Of a stretch of 52,625 nt of DNA, positions 24,225 through 35,785 are shown in pieces. A model generated the notes under the pieces. It was not told where the DNA came from and searched no databases. It saw only the letters and a program-made list of their open reading frames with translations. A program made the translations under genes and the position numbers. This DNA is from Zygnema cylindricum (lineage: Eukaryota > Streptophyta > Zygnematophyceae > Zygnematales > Zygnemataceae), in assembly GCA_037447655.1 (NCBI GenBank), contig JBBHKE010000010.1:1-52625 (forward strand), given 5' to 3'. Within the stretch, counting starts at the first letter, position 1; the number at the start of each line of letters is the position of its first letter.

Positions 24225-25555
24225 CATTTTTGAATGATGACGCGTGTTCATATTATATGGCTTTTACATGGACGTAAAGACCTTAAGATCCGTACGTTTT
24301 CCCGTTACGAATACGTACCATCTGTTTCGCTGTCGTGTACGGCGAAACAGATTAATTTTCGTACTATATATTCTAATATCAACCTATTTTGGCGGTGAAG
24401 ATTTAGCTTTGACCAATCGGACGGCTTCCATCGCAAACGCTGCCGTAAACGGCGCGAATCACGGGATGCTACTATACTAGAATGTACATGCTGCTTAGTT
24501 TTTGTCGTATATGGTCCGGACATGACGTGACATGTTTACCAGTAAAGATTCCTTGTCATAGAATCTGACAACTGGCGAATCATGGAGCTACACTTACGCC
24601 AAAGAAAAATAGCGCCGGCAAAGCCGTAAATGATTTGTCGTTTTGTGCCGTAAATAGAATGATCTATTATAACCGTATGGAATGATTGAATCCTAAAGGT
24701 CCTTCGAATATTCAGTATTTTATACCGGTTTGTAGCCATTTTTTATGTGTAAAAATTACAAGAAGCATTGTCAAAAACGACAAAAGGAAAGAGAAGTCCG
24801 GCAGGCTTCAGATGTCACAAACGGAAGAAGTTCACATGGGACAAAACATATGTACGAATAACTATACGTCAGCTGTAAACTCTTATTGCAGAAGATGCAA
24901 GGCTGTAATTTCTTATAACGGCACAATTTTTTTTCCGGCAACCGACATCCGGGCCTTCTACCGTACCATATAGGTCGAGGCTATAGGATGTACGGATTCG
25001 ATCTTCTCTTTACATGCCGAGACATTAATTGACATTGAAACTTAAATCGGGGTAAATCGAGTTTTTTTTAGGGCTTTTTACGGTTTACCTCGAGACAAAA
25101 AAAATAGGAAATGAATTTTTCAACCACTCGCTACGCTTGGCATAATAATATAACATCATATTTTCCGAGGGTCTCCAAAGGGACATTTATTATTGACACA
25201 TGTAATAGTGAGGATTCATTTTTTTATTTTAAAATAAAAAAGCGAAATTCAGTCGGGTCCTTGGTCCTTGAAGTTTTTCGGATGACGAATGTACAAATGT
25301 ACAAAACCTGTCGTTTTTAGAAATTAGTACATTACATTGTACGAAAATTGTCCGACCTTCCAAAAAAGTACATTCTACAAACTGGAAGACTTTCTGTACA
25401 TCCAAACAACTTGCCGTACAATTCCGTCTCAAAAAAGGATCTTAAATTCTTAATGGATCATCGGGAAGTACGAGTAGGAAGAAAATAGTCAAAAACAATT
25501 ATGTACGGATGGTCGGTTGCCGATTTTCCGCACTTCAGTGAATGCTACAGTACAG
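24225..25555. other. Intergenic, small hairpin only
   Basis: No gene recognised. Arms 24320-24330 and 24342-24352 form a perfect 11-bp hairpin (ATCTGTTTCGC) with an 11-nt loop. The rest is AT-rich with many GTAC words. Confidence 0.5.
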
Positions 25556-25557
25556 TA

Positions 25558-25772
25558 CACCGCCAATCGTTATTGGCGTGTAAGTTTTTTTAGCGTATAC
25601 GAATAATTAGCGTGGTTTACGCTAATTGGGAATTCGGAAATTTTCGAAGAAATCGTCTATTCTAATTATGAATTAGGGTTTTTTTAAATAGTGTGGATAA
25701 TTCTATTTGAGAATAAAATAAAAAAAAGCGGGACGGAATTAGCGTACACAACGCTAATAACGATTGGCGGTG
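25558..25772. mobile_element. 215-bp TA-flanked MITE, family A copy 1
   Basis: Terminal inverted repeat starting CACCGCCAATCGTTATT at the left; the right end reverse-complemented starts with the same bases. Flanked by TA at 25556-25557 and 25773-25774, as for Tc1/mariner (Stowaway-type) insertions. A second copy of exactly 215 bp lies at 26843-27057 with few differences. No coding capacity. Confidence 0.75.
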
Positions 25773-25774
25773 TA

Positions 25775-26840
25775 CTGTACTGTACGGCACTGTACCGTTT
25801 CACTGAAGTTTCGTCAAATTGTTTATATTGTTTTCCTAAATTGTTTTATTGTTTAGGATAATTAATTTTTAGGATAATATTTGTATTTTTGGCCTGTTTT
25901 CGGTTTTCAGTCCTTAATTTTTTTTTTTTGTTTTTTAACTTCCGTTTGTACCCTGTTAGTTTAGTTCGAGCTTTAAGTTCGATTTTATTTTTTACGAACG
26001 CAGTTCGAATGTTCGATGTCGAACTAACGTTTTCTCACCGTGCTCAGCTAAAGGACGAGACGCTAAACGGTGTGAAATTTTCGCCATTCTCCACAAATGA
26101 GGCCTTTCTTTCACTTAGGAGCTGCCTGTAATTGTACGGACTGTACGGGTAGATTTACTGAGTAATTTCCAGGCTGGTGTGCCAGTAAACTACAATAGCA
26201 TCTTATTTTAAGTGGTACCACGTAGGTTTGTGTTTAAAAATCTTCAAAGATTTTCCAAGCGTACAGTCTGGATCATAGTTCAAAAGTGGCGTTTCTATTG
26301 TAGGCCTTCTGTAGGCGCCTTTATCGTAAGTTGAGTTATGGGCTTTTCATGTGATCTTCTTAGATCGCTACTTTTATCAGCAACCGTCCGATCGTCCAAA
26401 TCTGACGGTTTAAATAAAAAATACCTCAAAACTCACAGAAAAATATTTTTTTGTCCGAATGTTTTTCAAAATTTAGACATGACGTTTAATTCTCTATCGA
26501 TCGATGTGCAACTCAACCCTGTTACTATTTTTTTTCATTTTGCGACCAATACAATATGGGTCTTAAGGTCATATTGTATGTTTTGCGCATAGTTGTTCAC
26601 GGCGACTAGTGCGAACGTACCAATCGCGACGAATTATGCGTAACGAACGCATTGAACCCTCTGAACAAATCGTTAAAAATCATTAATGAATTTCCTTCCG
26701 TACTATTCCGTACATGAAAAAAAAACTTATACGTATAGCGCAGTTTGGAAGTTTTTCCCGTTAAATGAGCGCTAAAATATTAAAAATGTTTAAATACAAA
26801 TTACACTTCATGACGGTAACGGAATTTCTTCATCAACTGG
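25775..26840. other. Intergenic between two MITE copies
   Basis: AT-rich, no recognisable gene. Short ORFs (for example 26338-26592 plus strand) have no family resemblance. Confidence 0.5.
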
Positions 26841-26842
26841 TA

Positions 26843-27057
26843 CACCGCCAATCGTTATTAGCGTGTAAGTTTTGTTAGCGTATACGAATAATTAGCGTGG
26901 TTTACGCTAATTGGGAATTTGGAAATCTTCGAAGAAATCGTCTATTCTAATTAGGAATTAGGGTTTTTTTAAATAGTGTGGATAACTCTATTTGAGAATA
27001 AAAACAAAAAAAACGGGACGGAATTAGCGTACACAACGCTAATAACGATTGGCGGTG
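26843..27057. mobile_element. 215-bp TA-flanked MITE, family A copy 2
   Basis: Same length, orientation and terminal repeat as the copy at 25558-25772, flanked by TA at 26841-26842 and 27058-27059. The outer flanks differ between the copies, so these are independent insertions and not one duplication. Confidence 0.75.
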
Positions 27058-27059
27058 TA

Positions 27060-28075
27060 GTGGAGACGTCAAAATTGGCAATGCCACATATGCGGCTCAC
27101 CCGGGTTCAGTTGTCTGCAAATGTAAGCTTTTATCAAATTCCGTCTGAATGAGCCTATTAGACAGGCAAAAAATTTCAATATTCCATGGCGGCTTCTTTC
27201 AATTTTTTTTGAAGAAGACGCCCGTACAATTTTTAGACTTACCGCATGAAAGTAGTGTGATGTTCAACGTCTCTTTTGGAAAATGTCCGTACATTTTCGA
27301 TGAAATAACGTACAAGTTCCGTGATATCTGAAAAGAAAGTACAAATAACTACGACGTATCTTTTCTTGGAATTCTGTACATACCCGTAAAAAAATGTACT
27401 GTTACCATGATCTGTTTACAGGTTTCCGTAAATTCCAGTTTCTGTTTATAGTATACGTTTTTTTACGATTTTTTTCAAAAGTCACGAATTATAAGTTTCA
27501 ATAGGAAAAATTGAAAAAATCCCCCGATTTAGACAACTATGGTTTTGCGTACAATAGGCATATTGTATGGGCGTACTTTCACCTACTTGTGAAATATGGT
27601 ATGAAGGTGAAATTTATACGAGAATTCGTATAGTAATTATCAACAGTACAATCTGAATGTCAACATTTGTACCAGCGCACTATCTTATCGTACGCACGAA
27701 AAACAACTTAAAAGCAATAAAAAAAGAGCTCGGCAAACCTTGGAAGGTTAACGGGTTGCAAAGTGAATGCAAAATTCATTGCATAACTTTCTTCGATGAA
27801 AAAACCATCAAGGTACAAAAGGGGCTAAAAGAACAAAAAACAACATTTAAACATTACATGAGTCGAGAGACAAACAAGAGGCATAGAGAAAAAACGAAAA
27901 AAAATGCAAAAGGGAGCATGAGACGATATCCTTCGCCAAAGCTTTTTCTGGTACTTCTTTTAGGGTTTACATGGCCTACATGAGGTGTAACGCTGTCATC
28001 GGCGGTCCATCGTGGCAATTAGGTTAACTATCCACGTGTAGGCTGTAGAGATTATACAAAGCCAGTTTGTGGCTA
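27060..28075. other. Intergenic with diverged dispersed repeat
   Basis: 27400-27550 is the diverged second copy of the repeat at 150-320. A 108-aa plus-strand ORF at 27657-27983 is lysine-rich and unrecognised, and I do not call it a gene. Confidence 0.45.
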
Positions 28076-28291
28076 CAATCGTCAATCGAAATTAGGGTTA
28101 ATAATTTTTTCACCACTGAAAACATATTTTCTCTGTACATACTTGTCCAATTTTCAATTTAAGATCGCCATTTGTAAGCTGAGAATAATAACTTTCAATC
28201 GCAACTGTCACATCCACAATCCGACATGTGTGTACGGGAAAAATATGTTTTAAGAGACAAGAAGAACATTAATGCTAATTACGATTCACGG
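28076..28291. mobile_element. TA-flanked foldback MITE, family B copy 2
   Basis: Shares with 20682-20900 the internal words TCAATTTAAGA, AAGCTGAGAAT and CACAATCCGACA in the same order. Flanked by TA at 28074-28075 and 28292-28293. The ends are more diverged than in copy 1. Confidence 0.5.
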
Positions 28292-28761
28292 TAAAGTTAT
28301 ATCGTTCTATTCGAGGACGTTGGTGACGTATCGGTTGGATATAGCGATGCGTAAACAGAAAAAATCGAACGGTCAATGTTTCGCCTGGACCCTCTAGAGA
28401 ATCTTGAAGATTCTTACCGAACATGCCTTTCAAAAACGGAAAGAAAACAATTAGGAATTGGCATGAGAAAGTTCCGACACTGTAAATTATAATAAACGAC
28501 ACTGTGAATCGCTACTAGTGTTGATAACACTATATCGACGCCCTTTAATTACGGCAAAAAATCCAAAAAATAGATTATAATAATATTTTTTCCTTTACGC
28601 TAATATAGACAAGGTTTAATTAGTGTCATTTACTCTAATTCACGAGGTATTTTAATAGTCGTCATGTTGAAACTATTAATATCTAAACACAAGCTATAGA
28701 AGCTAGAATATGGAAACAACTCAACAAGTATAGTATAGTGTTCATTTCGTAAAGTGCAGTA

Positions 28762-28965
28762 CATCGTGTATTGTTATTGGTAATAATAATTTTTTCGTCA
28801 CTTAAAAAAAAAATCTATCTGTACACACGTGTCAAATTGAAGATCTGACGGTTGCGATTGAAATGTAAGATGATTGCCTGTCTCAAATTAAAAATGGGAC
28901 ATGTGTGCACGGAGAGAAGATGCTTTAAGCGGCAAAATAAACAATGACACTAATAGCGATCCATG
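28762..28965. mobile_element. TA-flanked foldback MITE, family B copy 3
   Basis: The left end (CATCGTGTATTGTTATTGG) and inverted right end (CATGGATCGCTATTAGTG) are diverged versions of the family B terminus, with the shared foldback core around GTACACACGTGTC. TA precedes it at 28760-28761. The right border is approximate. Confidence 0.4.
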
Positions 28966-29411
28966 CTATAGTGTTAAGGATTTGTTGGCCTTAGGTCCTT
29001 GAACGCATAATAAAATAGATAACACTATTTGTTTCTTTAAACTATAAATTTCTTTACAAAGGGTGTACCTCATATTTTTTGTTGATGGAGGCTCGACCGG
29101 AGCGAGTGCGTCCGAGCCTAAAAACATCGTCAGACAAGAATCTTTACATTTCGTTTTTCTACATATGCACACCTTGGATCGTACGGCTATCACAAAAATT
29201 TCAAAGACCAGAGAAAATATAATTTCATAGGATTAGATTCGAAGTCTCGTATAGCGATTTATTAGATTGTAACTCCCTACGTCATAGAATTATTGGTGTC
29301 GTACAGTAAGCTCCATGAATTCAAATTATGGATTTTGCAAACCTGGACAGGTGGAAAAGTATAAATAATTATATATGAGATAATCAACCCATTTAACAAT
29401 ACAGAAACTAA

Positions 29412-30162
29412 GAGTGAAGTTCCATCAAACGTTTCCGTAATCATACAGCCAACTTTACAGACAGGGTTGATTGAGGGTGGCCTTCCATTAGCGAAAAATT
29501 GGGGTTTTTTAATGACACCGGTATCGTTTCGCACAAGTCTGTACAATTTTTTTTTTTCAAGGAAAACATCATTACATAAAAATGTCCATGGTCGTAGGCG
29601 TAAATTTGGACCGTTGGATGCTATTACACTTTTTATCCGAGCCGCCACATCACTAACCCTACAGTTTGTTACGACCGTGCACAAGGAGGACAATTCTCGA
29701 AGACTGAACGTGCAAAAATAGACCGCGTGGAAAAAGGTAAAAAGAATCCACGATGAGCACAAGCATATGTGCGTACAAGTCGCAAAGTCCATGTGCCTTC
29801 CGCCAGGGTGGCTGCGAATCCGCCGAAATTATCCCGTCATGCTCCCACCATCAAAGTTTGCCGCCGCCTTTTTGTCATTGCGTTTTGAAATTTTGGGTAG
29901 TACATTTAATGCCCCTCTGTACGAGTCATTAATTACCTCCGATGGTACAGATATTACCTCCGCGCGTATAGATATTGCGTTCAAACTTTACATTCTAAGA
30001 TTATTTCAAGATTTTAAGCATCTAATACTATCCTACATGTTACCAACCAGAATGAGCCACCCAAAAAAAAAGTGGTTTACTGACGCTACCTAATGGAAGT
30101 CATTAGGTGTGGACAGCTGGAAAATATGAGATAATCGACCCATTTAAGGATACAGACTCTAA
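29412..30162. repeat. Harbinger-like repeat, copy D2, right end missing
   Basis: Begins after TAA (29409-29411) with GAGTGAAGTTCCATC, a variant of the D terminal repeat, and continues with the same interior as 49914-51407. The right terminal repeat is absent; instead the next copy starts at 30163. An open frame of 108 codons at 29767-30093 is conserved in sequence with 49497-49880 but has no recognisable domain. Confidence 0.5.
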
Positions 30163-30548
30163 GGGTGAAGTTCTATCAAATGTTTATGTAATCGTAAAGG
30201 CAACTCTACAGACCGGGTTGATTGAGGGTGGCCTTCTATTAGCGAAAAATTGGGATCTAACCAATTGACAGCCGTGTGGTTTCGTAAAGGTCCGTACATA
30301 TATATATATATATATTTTTTTAAAGGAAAACATCATTACAGAAAAACGTCAGTAACCCTACAGTTTGTTAAGACTGTGCACAAGGAGGACATTCTCTAAA
30401 ACTTAACGTGTAAAAATAGGCCACGTGGAAAAGGTAAAAAGAATCCACGATGAGCGCGCACATATGTGCGTACACGTCGCAAGGGCCATGTGGAAAAGGT
30501 AAAAAGAATCCAGGATGAGCGCCCGCATATGTGCGTACACGTTGCAAG
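30163..30548. repeat. Harbinger-like repeat, copy D3, interrupted by LTR
   Basis: Starts with GGGTGAAGTTCTATC after TAA (30160-30162). It carries two adjacent copies of an approximately 60-bp subrepeat containing AAAAAGAATCCA and CATATGTGCGTACACG (about 30421-30548), then stops abruptly where a copia LTR begins at 30549. A (TA)n run lies at about 30297-30316. Confidence 0.5.
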
Positions 30549-30765
30549 TGTTGAAATAACTAGATTTATAGAGTATTTTCTAGGTCTAAATAGATTAGTG
30601 AAAAAAGGAAAAGAAAAGCGCAGACAGTTTGCCTCCACCTCTTCTCTCTAGCCCCGATACTTGTTATAGTCACTGAAGGAGAGAGAGAGAGTGGTGGAGC
30701 CATGGCTGCCTCGGCTCCTTAGGCAGGACTAAAGAGTGACATAAGTCACTCTCAACAAAAGGTTG

Positions 30766-30836
30766 AGTCCGGCAGGACTCGAACCTCCGACCGGCAGAGC
30801 GAGGCGTAGCCGTCAGCTCTAACCGGTTTGTTGTAG
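30766..30836 (-). other. Antisense tRNA-like module in the LTR
   Basis: On the minus strand (antisense to the LTR) GGTTAGAGC is followed by GGCTACG and, about 35 nt on, by GGTTCGAGTCCTGC. These match the D-stem/A-box region, an anticodon loop with ACG, and a perfect B box (GGTTCGANTCC) of a tRNA-Arg-like sequence. The anticodon arm does not pair cleanly, so this is not a functional tRNA. Confidence 0.5.
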
Positions 30837-30904
30837 GAGTTCGTTAAATTACATAGGGTGTGATATTTTTTTAAACTGTGTTTAGTAGTGTTGGGTATCG
30901 AGGA

Positions 30905-31050
30905 CCAACTGTTGATATACGATATATATCGAATTTCAGGTACTCGATAATCGATATATCGCTTCGATATATCGAATTTCAAATTATCGCGATACATTGC
31001 CGAAATATCGTATCGCTGATATATCGTATCGCCGATATATCGAGGCTTCT
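30905..31050. promoter_or_regulatory. Left subterminal CGATATATCG motif cluster of the hAT element
   Basis: Several full or partial copies of the palindrome CGATATATCG and variants (TATCGCGATA) within 150 bp of the left terminus. The same motifs occur at about 35690-35785 near the right terminus. Subterminal repeats are the usual binding sites of hAT transposases, so binding is inferred from the family. Confidence 0.5.
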
Positions 31051-31200
31051 TAAAAAAAAATAAAAAATCTTGCTAGTCAATTCTCGGAAGAAGAGAAGGA
31101 CAGCTGTCAAAGTGGTGGAGGATGTTTTTTTTTTTTTTCACGGAAACTGCAAATCGGAAACTGTAAATGGATTAATTGAGAACCTAATTAATTGAGAATT

Positions 31201-32226
31201 GATTAGCTGCAGCTGCTAGAACTACGTGCCGCTGCAGCCACAACTAGTGCTACTGCAGATGCTAGCTGCTGGCAGTGCTACTGCTGCTGCTGCCAGTAGT
31301 ACTAGCTGCTGGTAGTGCTACTGCTGCTGCCAGTAGTATTAACTACTGTTGCCGGTTGTAGTCTAGCTACTGCTGCCACCTACTGTTGCCAGTAGTAGTC
31401 TAGCTACTGCTGCCAGTACTAGCTGCTGCTGCCAGTAGTTGTAGCTGCTGGCAGTGCTACTGCTGCTGCTAGTAGTACTAGCTGCTGCCTGCTGCCAGTA
31501 GTACTAGCTGTTGGCTGCTGCCAGTAGTACTAGCTGCTGGCAGTGCTACTTCTGCAGGTGGCTGCTGCCAGTAGTACTAGCTGTTGGCTGCTGCCAGTAG
31601 TACTAGCTGCTGGCAGTGCTACTTCTGCAGGTGGCTGCTGCCAGTAGTACTAGCTGCTGGCAGTGCTACTTCTGCAGGTGGCTTCTGCCAGTAGTACTAG
31701 CTGCTGGCAGCTGCTGCCAGTAGTACTAGCTGTTGGCTGCTGCCAGTAGTACTAGCTGCTGGCAGTGCTACTTCTGCAGGTGGCTTCTGCCAGTAGTACT
31801 AGCTGCTGGCGGCTGCTGCCAGTAGTACTAGCTGCTGGCAGTGCTACTTCTGCAGGTGGCTTCTGCCAGTAGTACTAGCTGTTGGCTGCTGCCAGTAGTA
31901 CTAGATGCTGGCAGTGCTACTGCTGCAGGTGGCTGCTGCCAGTAGTACTAGCTGTTGGCAGTGCTACTTCTGCAGGTGGCTTCTGCCAGTAGTACTAGCT
32001 GTTGGCTGCTGCCAGTAGTACTAGATGCTGGTAGTGCTACTGCTGCAGGTGGCTGCTGCCAGTAGTACTAGTTGTTGCCAGTAGTACTAGCTGTTGGCTG
32101 CTGCCAGTAGTACTAGATGCTGGCAGTGCTACTGCTGCAGGTGGCTGCTGCCAGTAGTACTAGTTGTTGGCTGCTGCCAGTAGTACTAGCTGCTGGCAGT
32201 GCTACTGCTGCAGGTAGTACTAGTTA
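31201..32226. repeat. 1 kb CAGTAGTACTAG minisatellite inside the hAT element
   Basis: A higher-order tandem array built from CTGCTGCCAGTAGTACTAG blocks separated by CTGCTGGCAGTGCTACT and TCTGCAGGTGGCT blocks. It is GC-richer than its surroundings, and its core TAGTACTA is palindromic. No long ORF runs through it on either strand, so it is probably non-coding. Confidence 0.85.
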
Positions 32227-32688
32227 CTGCTACTCCAATTAATAAAAATAAGAATAAGATTTTACAATTTGTAAACTTCAAAAATTAATTAATAATAATA
32301 AGAATAAAAGTTCACATTTTATACACTTTAAATAAAAATAAATAAAATAATAATAAAATCTCACAATTTGTACACTTCATAAAATGATTATTAAAAATAA
32401 GAATAAAATATCACATTTTATACACTTCATAAAATATTGAATAAAAATAATAATAAGAATTCACATTTTGTACACTTCAAAAATTAATTAATAAAAATAA
32501 TAGTAAAAATTCTCATTTTGTACACTTCCAAAAATAATTAATAAAAATAACAAGAAAAATTCTCATTTTGTACACTTCATAAAATAATTCAATAAAATAA
32601 AAGTAAAAAATCACATTTCAAACACTTCAAAAAATAACCCCTAAAAACAAGAAAAAAAATTCACATTTTGTACACTTCAAATAGTATT
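32227..32688. repeat. AT-rich tandem repeat of about 60 bp
   Basis: Imperfect units containing AATAAAAATAA followed by TCACATTTTGTACACTTCA repeat about eight times between the minisatellite and the next duplication. Confidence 0.7.
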
Positions 32689-32980
32689 TAATAAATGCAA
32701 TTCCTCAAATTAAAAATCAAATTCCTTGAGGTTTTAAACTCGGACATGTCCATGTTTTGCGAATAATCAAACATTTCCCACATTCAAACACGTAATTATC
32801 CCATAATCCAAAATCCCGAATTTTCTATTTTTTTTAATAAATGCAATTCCTCAAATTAAAAATCAAATTCCTTGAGGTTTTAAACTCCGACATGTCCATG
32901 TTTTGCGAGTAATCAAACATTTCCCACATTCAAACACGTAATTATCCCATAATCCAAAATCCCGAATTTTCTAATTTTCC
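32689..32980. repeat. Tandem duplication, 146-bp period
   Basis: A block starting TAATAAATGCAATTCCTCAA and ending CCCGAATTTTCTA is present twice, at 32689-32834 and 32835-32980, nearly identical over about 138 bp. Confidence 0.8.
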
Positions 32981-33104
32981 AATTTCCCAATATTCGAAAT
33001 CCAAATCAAAATTATCTAATGTTTCTCAAACTAATAAACTGAAAATCAAACACTCATAACCGTGCACCCTACAAATCTTCCCTAAAAAACATAATTTTGT
33101 AAAA

Positions 33105-35264
33105 TCATTTTTTGTTGGATAAATTATTCCACCAATCTCCAATTTCCTTTACCGTTTCTTTCCGACGTTTCTTAGCAACAACTTTATTGTTCTCGTTGTC
33201 GTTAATGTTTTCCTCCATTTCAATCTTCTTTCCTTTATCATCACAAATATTGATGAGCGATTCCGTTGCTTTCCAAGAACCTTTGAGGAAAACAAGTCTT
33301 TCAACCGATTCCGGAGACAACCAGTTTCGCTTGACCGTGTTGACTTGACCGGCAATGGAAAATATTCGCTCGGAAGGAGCCGAAGTGGCCGGTATAGCTA
33401 GAATTATACAAGCCAAAGAGCTCAATGTCGGAAACAAATTATTTTTTTCGTCCCACCACTTTAATGGGTTTCCCCGATTGTGTTCCGAATGTTCCAAAAC
33501 ACTTCTTCCTTTGTAAAGTTGAACATCGTGAAGCAAATGACCTTGAACTCATCTTGAGTGAGTTCCGAGGTCGAAGGTTTTAGAACGGATTCATTTACGA
33601 AAGACATGGAAATGGGATGATCTTTTTGTAATGCTTTGAAGATGTCATCGTCATCATCGTCATCAAGTTCATCCACACCTTTTTCATTTGAGTTGTTTCC
33701 GATTTCCATCAACAACCCTTCACTACCACCCTCACAATTTTCAATCAATTCGGCATCAATGTAAAATTTACCCAACATCATGTTCACAATCTCTTGCCAT
33801 ACCCTATCTAGTGTTAAAAATCCTAGGGTTTTCGTCCTTGAATCTAGTGCACAAGCAATAAACATTTTAATCGGTAGAGTTTTTAACTCAAAGGTGCCAA
33901 ATCGTGTCTTAAAATCGGTTAGCATCGTCTCCGCAATTGCGTTAATCGCCAAATCATCACATGAACCACTTGATGTGTCTTCCACTACTTTTTTGAGTCC
34001 CTTGAGTAGTGAGTGGACAATCTCCGGCACCCAACTAAAAGTCACATACATTTCCCCTTCTAACATACGTTGTGCAACCATAAAAGGTTTTAAAAGAACA
34101 ACACCTCTCTCGATGACCATCCATGACTCTTCACTCAACCTCGCATTTAGTGGTACGATTGTTGTCATAAGTGCCTTTAACAAAGTTTTCAAATCCAAAA
34201 TCGAAGTGAGCATGGAGTATGTAGACCACCACCTAGTGGCTACATCCGGTATTAAAACCTTCCACTTTATTTCACTAGCAACATTTTTAAGGATATTGGT
34301 TGCTCTCGGTGAGCTTCGAAAAAATCCAACAAAATTGCGTGCACTTTTCAAATGTTGTGCAACACTAAGACCATTAAAAAACCTTCCCGTAACTAGCTCC
34401 AACAAATGGTCCATGCAACCATGCCAATCACAAGACATGGATTTTCCTGCTTTTTTCATAACAACCGTTGTATCCGTAACACAAAAGACCACCAATTTCT
34501 CAAAAATACTATATCCTCCCAACATTTCTTTAAACTTCTCACCGATCGCTTCTGCTGTATGGCTACCACGCAATGGAGAGCAACCTAAACAAACATTTTG
34601 AAGTTCCCATTCGGAGTTGATAAAGTGAGCCGTCATAGAACAATATGATTCATTAGACAAAGATGTCCATGTGTCCATGGTAGCGCTCAAAGTTTGACCT
34701 TCCAAGAGTTTCCCTAAATTTAGACGAACCTTTATTTCGATTTCCTCCATTCTGGATATTATTCCACGCCGATCTGGTATCGCCAGCTTTGGCGCGAAGC
34801 CCTTGATCATCTCTCAAAATTCAGGGCTCTCCACCACACTTAGTGGGTGGTAGTCTAACACTTTCCACCGAATGAGCCTATCTTTGAATGATGTTGCCGA
34901 TCCTAGCTGTACGAAATCCTCCAAAGCTCGTAGTTTTTCTTCTATTTCTTTGAACCTATCACCTACAAATAACTTCTTATGATGAACCTTTAAATGAGAT
35001 AGTAAATTTGTAGGACTCATTGACTTCCCCCTCGCAACAGGCATAGAACAATGATTACAAAAAGCTAAAGCTTTGTCTGGATGCTTCCTATCATGTAGGA
35101 CTTTAAAATTGATGCCAAACTTTTGAATTTACTCCTTTGAGAACAACCTTTATTGCTTCCCTAAATTGATCTGCAATTTCCGATAAATTTTCTAGCTCTA
35201 CTGTTTTCATATGCGGAAGCAGTTCAGTGTCATTATCCTCTTCACCTCCTATGCTGCCTCCCAT
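33105..35264 (-). pseudogene. Disrupted hAT transposase with BED zinc finger
   Basis: Read from 35264 leftwards: an acidic N-terminus, then a BED finger (SKVWHQF, FCNHC, HLKVHH), an RNase-H-like core (SATMDTWTS with the first Asp, FCVTDTTVVMKKAG, CDWHGCMDH, TRWWSTYSML) and the C-terminal dimerisation block (NPLKWWDEKNNLFPTLSSLA, IPATSAPSERIFS). At least three lesions break it: a 1-nt frameshift in the BED finger near 35104-35110, an in-frame TGA at 34814-34816, and a frameshift between 33540 and 33565, perhaps from a short insertion. The motif order and IPATSAPSER block identify the Ac/Tam3-like hAT superfamily. Confidence 0.85.
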
Positions 35265-35689
35265 CCCTTGGGAATCCAAGGAGAAAACAAAAAATCTAAC
35301 CTTTGCACAATATTAATTGCTGGAAGTGGATAAGTACTAATGTACTAATCGCTACCAATTTGCCTGCAGATTGCAAATTGCAGATTGGGAGGTATTTTTG
35401 CTGTCTGCCTGAAACGAACAGTCTGCAATTTCTTTTTTCATATCATACTTTGACTAAATTAGTGTGGGTTTCAAGTTTTCATATGTGAAGTCCTGTACCG
35501 TAGTAGGTACTGAATTAGTAACTATATGAATTGGTATTAGAGTATTAGTACTTTTTCGTCGGTTACAATTTGCTGCGTTACCTTTTACGTCACGGAACAA
35601 AAATCACGTCGTACGTCGCGTTTCAGAAAAATTGTCGTTATCGCTAAAACAACATATTAAATAAAATTTTTATTTTATAAAATAAAATA

Positions 35690-35785
35690 TATCGCGATAA
35701 TTTATGTTGGTCACGGTACGATATATCGAGGACTTTCCTCGATCGATATTCGATATATCGAATATCAAAATTATCGCGATATGAA
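35690..35785. promoter_or_regulatory. Right subterminal CGATATATCG motif cluster of the hAT element
   Basis: CGATATATCG, TATCGCGATA and CGATATTCGATATATCG variants crowd the last 120 bp before the right terminal repeat and mirror the left end. Confidence 0.5.

Noticed and set aside
27657-27983. 108-aa lysine-rich ORF
   Set aside because: No recognisable domain, promoter or splice signal; length is within chance for this composition.
30766-30836. A functional tRNA gene
   Set aside because: The B box is perfect, but the anticodon arm does not pair and no acceptor stem closes; it sits inside a retrotransposon LTR.
31201-32226. Possible CRISPR-like repeat-spacer array
   Set aside because: Units are contiguous and interlocking without unique spacers, and lie inside a eukaryotic hAT element.
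33780-34601. 273-aa plus-strand ORF
   Set aside because: Antisense shadow of the hAT transposase coding region.
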